The notes under the pieces: model-generated
Seen by the model: only the letters and a program-made list of their open reading frames with translations
Database searches by the model: none
What the model was told of the DNA's origin: nothing
Assembly (NCBI RefSeq): GCF_900105625.1
Contig: NZ_FNSD01000001.1
Span: 4,526,001-4,590,000, forward strand
Source: Terriglobus roseus
GTDB lineage: Bacteria > Acidobacteriota > Terriglobia > Terriglobales > Acidobacteriaceae
Length of the DNA: 64,000 nucleotides
Reading direction: 5' to 3'
Shown: positions 8,465-17,193 of the stretch, piece by piece
Layout: each line of letters starts with the position of its first letter
How positions within the stretch are numbered: position 1 is the first letter of the stretch
Made by a program: the position numbers and the translations under genes

Positions 8465-9524
8465 CATCCAGTCCTCAACCGGCGAATACAGCGTGACCGT
8501 TGAAGCGGGAGCGTGGACGCGCTGGGTTGCAGAAAAAGCATCGGCTTCCGTAGTTGCTGATGCGTTCTTTCAACCAACTTACCCGACCGTCGGTACCGGA
8601 CCGCTCTTTGTTGAGGCTGTAGAAACAAACAAATCTCTCGAAGCTTCGCCCGCTCTCATTGAGCAGATGAGACGCAGCGGCGCGAATCGTTCCACTGAGT
8701 TAGTCGCAGTCGGCGGCGGCATCATCCAGGATCTCTCGGCATTTATCGCTTCCGTGTACATGCGCGGCTTGCGCTGGACCTATGTTCCGACGACCGTCCT
8801 TGCGATGGTCGACTCCTGCATCGGTGGTAAGTCTTCGATCAACGTCGGGCCGTACAAGAATCTTGTCGGCACCTTTCATCCGCCGCAGCAGGTGTTGATT
8901 GATCCAGAGTTTATTCAGACGTTGCCGGTCGATCAGCGTGCCAGTGGCCTGATTGAAGCGGTGAAAATCTGCTTCTGCCGCGGCGAAGAAGCGTTCGACA
9001 AGCACCTGAGCTTTAGTCCGTCCACCAGCATGCCGAGCGACCGCCTTGAGGGCGTCATCATCAACAGTTTGCTCGCCAAGAAGTGGTTCATCGAAGTGGA
9101 TGAATTCGACAAGAAGGAACGGCTGCTGCTTAACTTCGGTCACACTTTTGGTCATGCGATGGAAGGCGCCTCCCACTTCGCAATTTCGCACGGCATCGCA
9201 GTGGGTCTAGGCATCGAGTGTGCGATCGCTTATCAGCAAAATTCTGGCGTCGACTACAGCGCGGTGACCCGCGTCGCAAGGCTGCGCAGTCACTTGAGCG
9301 AGATGATTCGCAGCGATGCAGGCCTGTCCGAGCAGCTGCGCAAGTTATCAGTAGAAGATGTGCTGGAACGCTTTGTCTCCGACAAAAAGCATGGCAAGGA
9401 CTTCTACGCACTGATCCTGATTGCGCACGACGGCAGTGTCGTTATCAGCAAAGAGCCGCGTACAGAAAGCACCCTCAGTGCAGTGCGGCGAGCCGTAGAA
9501 CAAATCGTAGAGGCATACGCATGA
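8448..9524 (+). CDS. 3-Dehydroquinate-synthase-like sugar phosphate cyclase
   Basis: 358 residues from a GTG inside the end of the SDR gene. The NAD-binding part contains VAVGGGIIQDLSAFIAS, YVPTTVLAMVDSCIGGKSSIN and KNLVGTFHPPQQVLID; the metal-binding part contains SGLIEAVK, LLNFGHTFGHAMEG and ISHGIAVGLG. The Glu and two His metal ligands of the DHQ synthase fold are kept. The usual HPxGKN stretch after GGK is replaced by VGPYKN, and HGEAV by HGIAV. With its location in a deoxysugar operon and overlaps on both sides, it looks like a cyclase of unassigned class rather than the shikimate enzyme AroB. Product unknown; a carbocyclic or cyclised sugar is an inference. Confidence 0.85.
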   Translation: MSASFNIQSSTGEYSVTVEAGAWTRWVAEKASASVVADAFFQPTYPTVGTGPLFVEAVETNKSLEASPALIEQMRRSGANRSTELVAVGGGIIQDLSAFIASVYMRGLRWTYVPTTVLAMVDSCIGGKSSINVGPYKNLVGTFHPPQQVLIDPEFIQTLPVDQRASGLIEAVKICFCRGEEAFDKHLSFSPSTSMPSDRLEGVIINSLLAKKWFIEVDEFDKKERLLLNFGHTFGHAMEGASHFAISHGIAVGLGIECAIAYQQNSGVDYSAVTRVARLRSHLSEMIRSDAGLSEQLRKLSVEDVLERFVSDKKHGKDFYALILIAHDGSVVISKEPRTESTLSAVRRAVEQIVEAYA

Positions 9525-11317
9525 AGAAGTATTCCGACCTGATGGCCGACTGGCTGGTCGAGCTTGGTTACACCCATTGTTTCTTTCTCGGCGGCGGAAA
9601 TATCATGCACCTGCTTGAGAGCTGCAGCCATCGCTTCACCTGCATCCCAGTCGTGCACGAGGTCGCTGCCGGTATCGCGGCGGAATACCTCACGGAGCTT
9701 GGCGAAGGGAAGCGAGCCTTCGCCCTCGTTACCGCTGGCCCCGGTTTCACAAATGTTGTCACTGCGATGGCAGCTGCTTTTCTAGAGAGCCACGAACTGC
9801 TGGTGATCGGTGGGCAGGTCAAGGTCGCCGATCTCTCCCACGGAAAAGTGCGGCAACGCGGCATCCAGGAAGCGGATGGCGTGGCGCTGGCGGCGCCCAT
9901 CAGCGTGAAGTCTGTGTTGATGGATCACACTATCGATCAGCAGACCTTCAATGAATGGAGTCAGGCTGGCAGCTATGGACGTAAAGGCCCCGTCTTTCTC
10001 GAGGTGCCGTTGGACGTGCAGGGAGCGAATGTGGATGAAGTCGCTCTCAGCAACGCGTCGGGATCCCCGGCGGGTCCAGCGCTTCCATCCGCTACACCGG
10101 CGCAGATCGCAGAAATCAGGAGTTTGCTCTCCGCGTCGAAGCGTCCCATGCTTCTGATCGGTGGCGGCATCGATCGGAAGCTTATTCGTGATCTGCTGCC
10201 AGCCCTCGCGGAAAGCAATCTGCCACTGATGGTGACCTGGAACGGCATGGATCGTGTGCCCTCTGACCATCCGTTTTACTTTGGTCGTCCCAACACCTTC
10301 GGTCAGCGTTCGGCCAACATCATTCAGCAACAGGCTGACCTTGTCATAGCGTTGGGCACACGGCTTGGTCTGCAGCAAACGGGGTTCAACTGGCAGAAGT
10401 TCGCTCCTCTCGCAAAGCTGGTGCAGGTCGAGATCGATCAGCGCGAGCTTTCCAAGGGACACCCCCGCGTTGACGTGCCCATCTGCGCTGACGCCAACGG
10501 CGTCTTGCGTGAGCTTAGTTCAACGAAGCCCGGCGACTGGTCCGAGTGGATCGACTTCGCACGCTCCGTGCGGCGCGAACTTCCGCTAAACGATCCGCAG
10601 AACGTAACGGCAGAGGGCTATCTTTCGCCGTTCGAATTCAATGAGAAGCTTTCGGCTCTGTCGACCGGTGACGACATTGTCATCCCTTGCTCGAGCGGCG
10701 GAGCGTATACCTCCGCCATGCAGGTATGGGACCTGAAGCGAGGTCAGATCAGCCAGACGACCAAGGGGCTTGCTTCCATGGGCTATGGTCTTGGCGGAGC
10801 CATTGGCGCTGCTCTTGCGTGGCCGGGGCGTCGAACCATCCTGATGGAAGGTGATGGTGGCTTCTCGCAGAATCTCCAAGAGCTTGGTACCGTCCGCGCT
10901 CAGAAGCTGAATCTGAAGATCTTCATCAATGACGATCATGGCTATGCTTCGATTCGCATGTCGCAGATCAATTACTTCAAAGGCCACTACGTTGGTTGCG
11001 ACATCGAAACGGGCCTTGGTCTGCCGGACTGGAATCTGCTTTTTCCGGCTTACACCATTCCCGTGATGACGTTGCAGCCCGGCTTTGAAACCGATCCGGA
11101 GTTCCTCAAGCGCTTCAATGCACCGGGGCCTGCGGCGTTCCTTGTTCGTGTGGATCCGAAGCAGACTTACTTCCCGAAGATCATGAGCCGCATCACCGAA
11201 GCAGGCAGTATGGAATCGAACCCGCTGCATTTCATGTCGCCCGATCTCGAGCCGGAAGTTGCGGCGAAGGTATACCGCTACATCAGCGGCGATACGGATG
11301 CGAAGGTTACGAAGTAG
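9521..11317 (+). CDS. Thiamine-diphosphate-dependent enzyme, YerE / acetolactate-synthase-like
   Basis: 598 residues. The ATG overlaps the cyclase stop (ATGA) and replaces a longer spurious frame starting at 9218. It has an N-terminal Pyr domain with the cofactor-activating Glu47 (VVHEVAAGIAAEYL) and TAGPGFTNVV, a central domain (PMLLIGGGID; QQADLVIALGTRLG), and a C-terminal PP domain with EGDGGFSQNLQEL followed by NDDHGYASI. Large-subunit acetohydroxyacid synthases share this plan. Next to rfbFGH the closest known parallel is YerE of Yersinia, which transfers acetyl from pyruvate onto C4 of CDP-4-keto-3,6-dideoxyglucose to start yersiniose. YerE-like activity is inferred from context. There is no AHAS small subunit gene. 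Confidence 0.85.
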   Translation: MKKYSDLMADWLVELGYTHCFFLGGGNIMHLLESCSHRFTCIPVVHEVAAGIAAEYLTELGEGKRAFALVTAGPGFTNVVTAMAAAFLESHELLVIGGQVKVADLSHGKVRQRGIQEADGVALAAPISVKSVLMDHTIDQQTFNEWSQAGSYGRKGPVFLEVPLDVQGANVDEVALSNASGSPAGPALPSATPAQIAEIRSLLSASKRPMLLIGGGIDRKLIRDLLPALAESNLPLMVTWNGMDRVPSDHPFYFGRPNTFGQRSANIIQQQADLVIALGTRLGLQQTGFNWQKFAPLAKLVQVEIDQRELSKGHPRVDVPICADANGVLRELSSTKPGDWSEWIDFARSVRRELPLNDPQNVTAEGYLSPFEFNEKLSALSTGDDIVIPCSSGGAYTSAMQVWDLKRGQISQTTKGLASMGYGLGGAIGAALAWPGRRTILMEGDGGFSQNLQELGTVRAQKLNLKIFINDDHGYASIRMSQINYFKGHYVGCDIETGLGLPDWNLLFPAYTIPVMTLQPGFETDPEFLKRFNAPGPAAFLVRVDPKQTYFPKIMSRITEAGSMESNPLHFMSPDLEPEVAAKVYRYISGDTDAKVTK

Positions 11318-12367
11318 ATGACGGCCGCAAAGCCAATCCCGGAGAGCGATCTGGCGGCGATCCTTGCTGCCACGCGCGAAATCTGGGAGCCGTTGCGCGG
11401 CCGCAGTATCTTCATGACGGGCTGTACCGGCACCTTCGGTGCGTGGCTGCTGGAAAGCCTCAGCTACACCAATCGCGCGCTCGACCTGCGCGCTAACGCG
11501 GTGCTGCTTTCACGTCGGCCTGATGTCTTTCGTGCCAAGATGCCGCATCTGTTCGCGGACGACCTTATCACGATGTATGAAGGAGATGCGAGAGACTTCG
11601 CATTCCCGGATGGCCAGTTTCCGTTCATCATCTGCGGCGCGACAGAAGCCAGTGCGAAGCAGCAGGCGGAGCAGCCGGTGGAGATGCTCTCAACGATTCT
11701 TCGGGGTACGGAGCGCACCCTGGAGTTCGCGGCGCAATGTGGTTGCAAACGCCTTCTCCTGACCAGTTCCGGCGCAGTCTACGGTCGGCAGCCCAGCGAG
11801 ATCGTCCATCTTCCAGAAAGTTACGCTGGCGCGCCGGATCCCACAGACTTCAACTCCGTCTACGCTGAGGGGAAGCGCGCCAGTGAACTGATGTGTGCCG
11901 TCTACGGACGGCAGTACGGCTTCGCAACGATTTTTTCGCGTGCGTATGCGATCGGCGGACCGCACCTTCCGTTGGACATGCACTTCGCTCTCGGCAACTT
12001 CATTCGTGATGCACTGGCTGGAGGCCCCATCCGGATCGCGGGCGACGGCACACCGACGCGTTCCTATCAGTATGGCGGCGACCTTGCGGTGTGGCTGTGG
12101 ACCATGCTCTTCCGTGCGCCGGACCGCGCCGCATATAACACTGGTTCCGGTGAGAGCCTCTCGATCCTGCAGTTGGCGGAGGCTGTGCGCGACGTCCTGA
12201 ATCCATCGATCTTGATTGAAGTGGCCAAGAAGCCTGCTCCAGGTGCGCCTGTTTCGCGGTACGTTCCTTCGGTTGAAAAGGCGGAAAGGGAGCTGGGACT
12301 TCGAAATGGCGTAACGATGGAGGAGATCATTCGACGGACAGCTCGTTGGCACGGCTGGCAGGGTTAG
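11318..12367 (+). CDS. NAD-dependent epimerase/dehydratase (extended SDR)
   Basis: 349 residues; the ATG follows the previous stop with no gap. It has the Rossmann motif MTGCTGTFGAWLLE near residue 33, LLTSSGAVYG, and the catalytic YAEGK. A basic region around SRAYAIGGPHLPLD and FIRDALAG, then RIAGDGTPTRSYQYGGDLA and YNTGSGESLSIL, is as in nucleotide-sugar epimerases and decarboxylases. It is the last gene of the rfbH operon. If the upstream enzyme is YerE-like, this one could fill the YerF role, reducing the side-chain ketone, or epimerise the sugar. The 33-residue N-terminal extension before the Rossmann motif is longer than usual. Confidence 0.87.
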   Translation: MTAAKPIPESDLAAILAATREIWEPLRGRSIFMTGCTGTFGAWLLESLSYTNRALDLRANAVLLSRRPDVFRAKMPHLFADDLITMYEGDARDFAFPDGQFPFIICGATEASAKQQAEQPVEMLSTILRGTERTLEFAAQCGCKRLLLTSSGAVYGRQPSEIVHLPESYAGAPDPTDFNSVYAEGKRASELMCAVYGRQYGFATIFSRAYAIGGPHLPLDMHFALGNFIRDALAGGPIRIAGDGTPTRSYQYGGDLAVWLWTMLFRAPDRAAYNTGSGESLSILQLAEAVRDVLNPSILIEVAKKPAPGAPVSRYVPSVEKAERELGLRNGVTMEEIIRRTARWHGWQG

Positions 12368-12394
12368 CGGCTGGCGTGTAGGCTGGTCTCTCGT

Positions 12395-13378
12395 ATGAAG
12401 ACCACCAAGGTACTCGCTTCCGTTTGCGCCGCCCTGTTCGCTCTCGGCGCAGCTGCCCAGACCTCTGCACCAACTCCCGCTGCCGCTGCACAGACTGCCG
12501 CAGCCGGGAAGTTCACCAGTACGTTCCCCCCGCCGCCAGGGATGACCATCATCGCTCCGCCGGATGGCCATGCGTGGACTCCGCTTTGGCCCGCAGGCGC
12601 TCCCGGCGCGCAGGGCACAGACGAAGCGGACGTTCCTGCCGTCGCGCTGTTCCTGCCGCGTGTCAATCCAACGAAGACCGTCGTTGTGGTGGCGCCCGGT
12701 GGTGGTTATGTGCACCTGTCGATCGAATACGAGGGCTACCAGGTGGCGGAATGGCTCGCCGAGCACGGTGTCGCCGCAATCGTTCTGCGGTATCGCCTCG
12801 GGCCCAAGTACCACCATCCCATTGAGCAGGGCGACGCGGCGCGTGCCATCCGCTATGCACGCACGCATGCGGCGGAGTGGGGAGCAGACCCCGCGCACGT
12901 TGGTATGTGGGGCTTCTCCGCGGGTGGCCATCTGACGGCGACGGCGGGCACGCACTTCGACGCGGGCAACGCCTCCGCTGCAGATCCTATCGACCGTGTC
13001 TCCAGCCGGCCTGACTTCATGATCCTCGCTTACCCTGTCATCTCGTTCGATCCTGCCGTAATGCACGCTGGCTCGCGTACCTACCTGTTGGGCGACAAGC
13101 AGACCGATCCGGCCATGGTTGCGCTCTTGTCGGACGAACTACAGGTGACGCCACAAACTCCGCCCACCTTTCTCTTCAGCACAACCGACGACGCGACTGT
13201 TCCTATTGCGAATTCCATCCTCTTCTACTCGGCGCTCGTGAAGGCCAAGGTGCCCGTGGAGATGCACATTTACAAGCACGGTGCGCACGGTGCCGGGCTG
13301 GCGCTTGCCAATCCCGATCTGCGCTCGTGGACGGACAATCTTCTGAATTGGATGAAGGCGAACGGATGGGCTCAGTAG
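12395..13378 (+). CDS. Secreted alpha/beta hydrolase, acetyl-xylan-esterase-like
   Basis: 327 residues. Signal peptide MKTTKVLASVCAALFALGAA with a cut near AAAQ, then an Ala/Pro linker. The alpha/beta-hydrolase core has the oxyanion VVVAPGGGYVHLS, the nucleophile elbow GMWGFSAGGHL (Ser about residue 175), and the acid/base part STTDDATVPI and YKHGAHGAG (Asp and His of the triad). The layout matches the endo-1,4-beta-xylanase B-like / BD-FAE esterases that deacetylate plant polysaccharides. It starts 27 bp after the sugar operon and may be read through, but its function fits carbohydrate degradation. Confidence 0.87.
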   Translation: MKTTKVLASVCAALFALGAAAQTSAPTPAAAAQTAAAGKFTSTFPPPPGMTIIAPPDGHAWTPLWPAGAPGAQGTDEADVPAVALFLPRVNPTKTVVVVAPGGGYVHLSIEYEGYQVAEWLAEHGVAAIVLRYRLGPKYHHPIEQGDAARAIRYARTHAAEWGADPAHVGMWGFSAGGHLTATAGTHFDAGNASAADPIDRVSSRPDFMILAYPVISFDPAVMHAGSRTYLLGDKQTDPAMVALLSDELQVTPQTPPTFLFSTTDDATVPIANSILFYSALVKAKVPVEMHIYKHGAHGAGLALANPDLRSWTDNLLNWMKANGWAQ

Positions 13379-13398
13379 CGTCTTAGGCAACGACTACT

Positions 13399-13434
13399 TC
13401 TCTGTCATGCCCGTAGCGGAAGGGATGACAGAGA
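13399..13434. terminator. Bidirectional hairpin between convergent genes (repeat-like)
   Basis: A 10-bp arm TCTCTGTCAT / ATGACAGAGA encloses a smaller GC pairing (CCC/GGG). It lies between the convergent esterase and LolC/E genes. There is no T tract. The GTCAT..GAAGGGAT core resembles the sequence at 23988-24023. Confidence 0.5.
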
Positions 13435-13450
13435 GGAAGCTCGAAGGCGC

Positions 13451-14683
13451 TTACTCGTAGCGCAACGCTTCAGCCGGCAGAATCCTTGCGGCGGACGAAC
13501 TCGGATAGAGTGTCGCCAGAAGCGACACGGCAAGCGACACAAATGCGACCAGCACACCGTCGATCAGCCGCGGCGCGAAGGGCAGGTAGTCGATCGAGTA
13601 GACCTGCGCGGAAAGCTGGATGAAGTGGTAGTGACCGCCTACCCACGAGATGCCGTAGCCAAGCATCAGGCCGATCAACGTGCCGCTCAGCGAGATCAGC
13701 AGACCCTGTGCCAGGAAGATGCGGCGCACCTGGTCGGGCCGCACGCCGAAGCTCATTAGAACGGCGATGTCACGGGTCTTCTCCATGACCAGCATGGTGA
13801 GAGCGATCAGGATGTTGAGCGCGGCGACGCAGACGATCAGCGCAATGACGATGAAGGTCACGACGCGCTCAAGAGCCAGCGCCCGGAAGAGTTCACGATT
13901 CTGATCCATCCAGTTGGTCGCCTGGAATCCCGGGCCGGCGGCCCGTTCAATCTCGCGGCCGATGGTGTCGGCGTGGTACAGGTCGTCCACTTTGAAGCTG
14001 ATCACGGAAATCAGGTCGGGTTCCGAGAACAGCCGCTGTGCGTCCGACAGACGAATGAAGCCATAGCTGGAGTCGTACTGGTAGAAGCCCGAATGGAAGA
14101 TACCGACAAGCTGAAATCGCTGGTACTTCGGGACGATGCCGAGTGGTGTCAGTTCGCCCTGAGGGCTGGTGACCAGAACGGTATCGCCAACGCCGGCACC
14201 GATGTTCTCGGCAAGGTCCGATCCGAGAACGACCGGCGGTAGTGTCGTCGCGGCGTTGTTTTTCAGCGGGGCGGACGATCCGGTCTTGACTGCCTGCAGC
14301 AAGTCGCTGACCGTCTCCTCCTGCGCGGGGACGACGCCCTTCAAGAGCCCGCCACCAGAACGTGCTCCGCGCGAGATAAGCACCTGTCCGTACAGGCCCG
14401 GGGCGGCAGCCGTGACGTGTGGCCGGTTCCGGAGGCGTTCGAGTAGCGGTCGCCAGTCTCGCATGCCGTCCGCAGCGGACTTCATCAGGTCCACGTGCGC
14501 GGTCGAGCCGAGTAATCGAGATTGCAGGTCTCGCCGCATGCCGTTGGTGATAGCAAGCGCGATGATCAACGACGCCACGCCAGCCGCAACTCCCGCGACA
14601 GAGATGGCCGTGATCACGCCAATGACGGCCTGCCGCCGCTTGGCACGAAGATAGCGAGCGGCAATGAAAAGCTCGAAGCGCAT
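13451..14683 (-). CDS. LolC/LolE-family lipoprotein-releasing ABC transporter permease
   Basis: 410 residues. The N-terminal segment FELFIAARYLRAKRRQAVIG leads into a first transmembrane helix (VITAISVAGVAAGVASLIIALAI), followed by a roughly 220-residue periplasmic MacB_PCD-like domain. Three C-terminal helices form the FtsX domain (VVTFIVIALIVCVAALNIL, MLVMEKTRDIAVLMSFG, then LAQGLLISLSGTLIGLMLGY and the final helix). The family extracts mature lipoproteins from the inner membrane together with an ATPase LolD, which is not next to it. The ARYLRAKRR start is diagnostic. Single gene, convergent with the esterase. Confidence 0.92.
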   Translation of the reverse strand: MRFELFIAARYLRAKRRQAVIGVITAISVAGVAAGVASLIIALAITNGMRRDLQSRLLGSTAHVDLMKSAADGMRDWRPLLERLRNRPHVTAAAPGLYGQVLISRGARSGGGLLKGVVPAQEETVSDLLQAVKTGSSAPLKNNAATTLPPVVLGSDLAENIGAGVGDTVLVTSPQGELTPLGIVPKYQRFQLVGIFHSGFYQYDSSYGFIRLSDAQRLFSEPDLISVISFKVDDLYHADTIGREIERAAGPGFQATNWMDQNRELFRALALERVVTFIVIALIVCVAALNILIALTMLVMEKTRDIAVLMSFGVRPDQVRRIFLAQGLLISLSGTLIGLMLGYGISWVGGHYHFIQLSAQVYSIDYLPFAPRLIDGVLVAFVSLAVSLLATLYPSSSAARILPAEALRYE

Positions 14684-15003
14684 GAGTGGTTAGTATCGCC
14701 TACGCGACCCTAAGCAGGGAGATCAGGTGTCCAGAGTATCGGGCGCCCCACTCTTTGCGAAGCAAAGGGTGGGGTGTCGCGCGTAGCGCAACCAGCGGTG
14801 TCGGAGCAGGCGGGACGATCGGAAGGAGAAGCAGCTCGAGCCTCGCTCGAATAGCCCACCCTTTTGCGATAAAGCCGCGAAAGAATGGGCACCGGCTTGG
14901 TTGGTTGTGCCCACTCACGAAAATGGAGCGCCCGGCTTGGTCGGTTGTCTCCACTCATGACGACGGGGCCTTCATGAGTGGGGCACCCGGATTTGGCTTG
15001 TCT
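14684..15003. repeat. Intergenic cluster of palindromic repeats
   Basis: 320 bases with no gene. From left to right: 14746-14774 is a near-perfect hairpin (CCCCACTCTTTGC / GCAAAGGGTGGGG, loop GAA, one G-T pair). 14855-14890 is a second element whose reverse complement (GCCCATTCTTTCGCGGCTTT..) matches 35295-35330. 14892-14920 and 14932-14960 are direct copies of a 29-base unit, CCGGCTTGGT[T/C]GGTTGT.., 40 bases apart. 14951-14981 is a hairpin with a perfect 10-bp stem (CCACTCATGA / TCATGAGTGG). Such REP-like elements are common between acidobacterial genes; no transposase is present. Confidence 0.75.
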
Positions 15004-17193
15004 TTAGCGGGCCAGGGCTTTCACGCTAACGGCATTCTCGTTTCGGTCGAAGACCCGGATGGCTACGGTGTGCTCTCCGGTGCCGGTGACGGCGGAGGTG
15101 AAGTCATAGTGTTCGGACTTGCTGTCGCTGAGCGCGCCCGCTGGCTCCAGATACTGCCAGGGGCCCGCGTCGACCGAATACTCCGCATGCGATATGGGGC
15201 TCGTTGCGTCGGTTGCGTCGAAGGTGGCGTGCAACTTGCCGGCGCCGACTGTGGCGGTCAGCGTGCCAGGGACGGGCGGTGTGGTGTCGATCTTAAACGG
15301 CGCGGAGGTTCGCTCGCCTTTCAGCGTATCCGCGTCTGTGTGGACGGGCGCGTCGCTTGCAGTTACGCGCAGTTCATATTCGCCGTCGGGTAGCAGGGCA
15401 CTGTCAAAGCTGTAGGCGCGCTCGCTAATCTTGTCCTTCAGCCGGTGCCAGGTTTGCTCGTGTACGTCGCGGAAGTCGACGGCAAACATCAGATCGTCGT
15501 TGTTGGGATCGTGTGCCAGCCAGCGTAGCGTGACCGCGTTTCGGTCTCGCTGTGCGATCAGTGGCGGTGCGCCTGATTCCGGCAGGGCAAGTGCCGGTGC
15601 GGTCGATGGCGCGCCACGGAAGCTGATGGCCACCGTGCTCGATGGGGCCGCGCTGCCACCGCCGGTATAGCGTGCCCCGGGCTGCACCGCGATGTCGTCC
15701 ACCTGCGGCGGCAGGTTGCGCGGCAGGTAGTTCATGGTGACGGAGCGCAGTTGCGCGCCGGGTTTCAGCACGGCCTTCCACTGCAGGTAACGCGACGCGG
15801 GAGCGGGCAAGGGTGTCTGGTTCGCGGTGACCGACTTCCAGTCGGACCACAGATTGCCGAGCGTGTCGCGCGGATTTTCGATGTTGCCCGAGCGCACGAA
15901 CAGGTCGACGCCGGCTGCCGATCCCGTAACCTCCGCGCGTCCCCAGCGGGTGGTCGTCTCACCATCGAAGACATCGGAGATGTAGCTCGCATTGGCCGCA
16001 ACAACGTCGGAGATCTGCAGTACTTTACCGCTGTTTGCGGTGACCATGGCGAGTCCAGCCGCGGTCGGTGTCATGGCCGTTACTTGGCTTGCTTCGGTGT
16101 GCGCGATGTCGGTGTACACGCCGGCGTTCTCCGTGTCGATGCGATAGACGCGGCCTCGATTACCCGTGCCCGCATAGAGCGCGCCGTTGCGTACGGCCAG
16201 CGCATAAACCACATCCTGCTGCAGCGCGACCAGGCGGAGCGGCGTGCCGTCTGGCGAGATGCGGTAGATCTCTGATCCGTCCGGGACAATGGAGTTGTTG
16301 TTTGCAGAGATCGCAGAGCCCGGTTGCAGGATCGTGATGGAGACAGCCTGTTGACCGGATGCGGGCAGTGGCGGCAGCGCGGGTGGTCTGCGATCACCAA
16401 CGGCGGCTGCGTACAGGTTGCCGGCGGCGTCCAGAGCCATGGTGGTGATCTCGTGCTTTGGCGCAGCATAGAGCGCGAAGGGCTTGCCGTCAGAAGCGAT
16501 GCGATAGACGATGCCCGCACCGTCCGAGCCTGCGTAGACCGTGCCGTCGGGCGCGACAAGCAAAGAGCGAATGTGCTGATCGCCGGAGTGGAAGAAGACC
16601 GTTGGCTTCGGCGTTGCGGTCGGTGAGGTGCCCGCCAGCTTCACTCGGAAGATGGTTGCAGGGGCACCCGCGGCAACGAGGAGGTCACCGTCTTTGGCTA
16701 GGGCAAGGCTCCAAAGATACTTTGGCTTTTCTGTCGTAAGTGATGCATCGAAAACTACTTCAGGCGTTCCGCCTCCGCGAACCCGGTAGACCTTGCCATC
16801 AGGCGAGGTTGCCGCGAGGACGCTGCCATCCGGGAGCGGCAGGACGGCCTGAACATTGAGCTCTTTAAAGGATGCGGCGGTGGTAATGGCCCCCTTCTCA
16901 TCGATCTTCAGGAGTTGTGATCCGCCGGATGCTGCGCCAGTCCCGGCATAGAGGCTGTTCCCACTGCTAGCTAGTGACCACAGGAAGGTGGCCTGGGTGC
17001 TGGCGATGGCACGCAGTGCGGGGGCCGGCTCCAACCGGCCGTCGTTGCGCACGGCGATGTTGGTAGGTGTGCCGCGCTCGAACTCTTCATAGCGACTGAC
17101 GGTCCACTGCCGGGTGCCCTGTGCGGCGATCGGCAGAGCGGTGACGGCGAACGAGAGGAGCAGGGCAACGGTGTGTCGGATGGTGGGCCTCAG
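15004..17193 (-). CDS. Secreted beta-propeller protein with C-terminal Ig-like region
   Basis: 729 residues. The longest frame has a 68-residue Arg-rich leader that is clearly the upstream gene's DNA read in another frame. A CTG at 17193 overlapping the upstream TGA (CTGA) gives a proper signal peptide, LRPTIRHTVALLLSFAVTAL, cut near AAQ. Residues about 90-480 contain repeated blades (FLWSLASSGNSLYAGTG, VLPLPDGSVLAATSPDGKVY, LLVAPDGTVYAGSDGAGIVY, ALYAGTGNRGRVYRI). The C-terminal third has fibronectin/Ig-like strands (VTLRWLAHDPNNDDLMF, GEYELRVTASD, IDTTPPVPGTL). It is coupled to the S55 gene, so the two products probably act together outside the inner membrane. No enzyme motif was seen. Confidence 0.8.
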   Translation of the reverse strand: MRPTIRHTVALLLSFAVTALPIAAQGTRQWTVSRYEEFERGTPTNIAVRNDGRLEPAPALRAIASTQATFLWSLASSGNSLYAGTGAASGGSQLLKIDEKGAITTAASFKELNVQAVLPLPDGSVLAATSPDGKVYRVRGGGTPEVVFDASLTTEKPKYLWSLALAKDGDLLVAAGAPATIFRVKLAGTSPTATPKPTVFFHSGDQHIRSLLVAPDGTVYAGSDGAGIVYRIASDGKPFALYAAPKHEITTMALDAAGNLYAAAVGDRRPPALPPLPASGQQAVSITILQPGSAISANNNSIVPDGSEIYRISPDGTPLRLVALQQDVVYALAVRNGALYAGTGNRGRVYRIDTENAGVYTDIAHTEASQVTAMTPTAAGLAMVTANSGKVLQISDVVAANASYISDVFDGETTTRWGRAEVTGSAAGVDLFVRSGNIENPRDTLGNLWSDWKSVTANQTPLPAPASRYLQWKAVLKPGAQLRSVTMNYLPRNLPPQVDDIAVQPGARYTGGGSAAPSSTVAISFRGAPSTAPALALPESGAPPLIAQRDRNAVTLRWLAHDPNNDDLMFAVDFRDVHEQTWHRLKDKISERAYSFDSALLPDGEYELRVTASDAPVHTDADTLKGERTSAPFKIDTTPPVPGTLTATVGAGKLHATFDATDATSPISHAEYSVDAGPWQYLEPAGALSDSKSEHYDFTSAVTGTGEHTVAIRVFDRNENAVSVKALAR

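Noticed and set aside
9218-9520. 101-residue N-terminal extension of the thiamine-diphosphate enzyme
   Set aside because: It is the cyclase gene read in another frame, Arg/Cys-rich; the ATG at 9521 overlapping the stop gives the proper domain start.
12582-12618. Possible CRISPR or short regular repeats
   Set aside because: No array of evenly spaced identical repeats was seen anywhere in the window; the repeats present are two-copy or dispersed palindromes.
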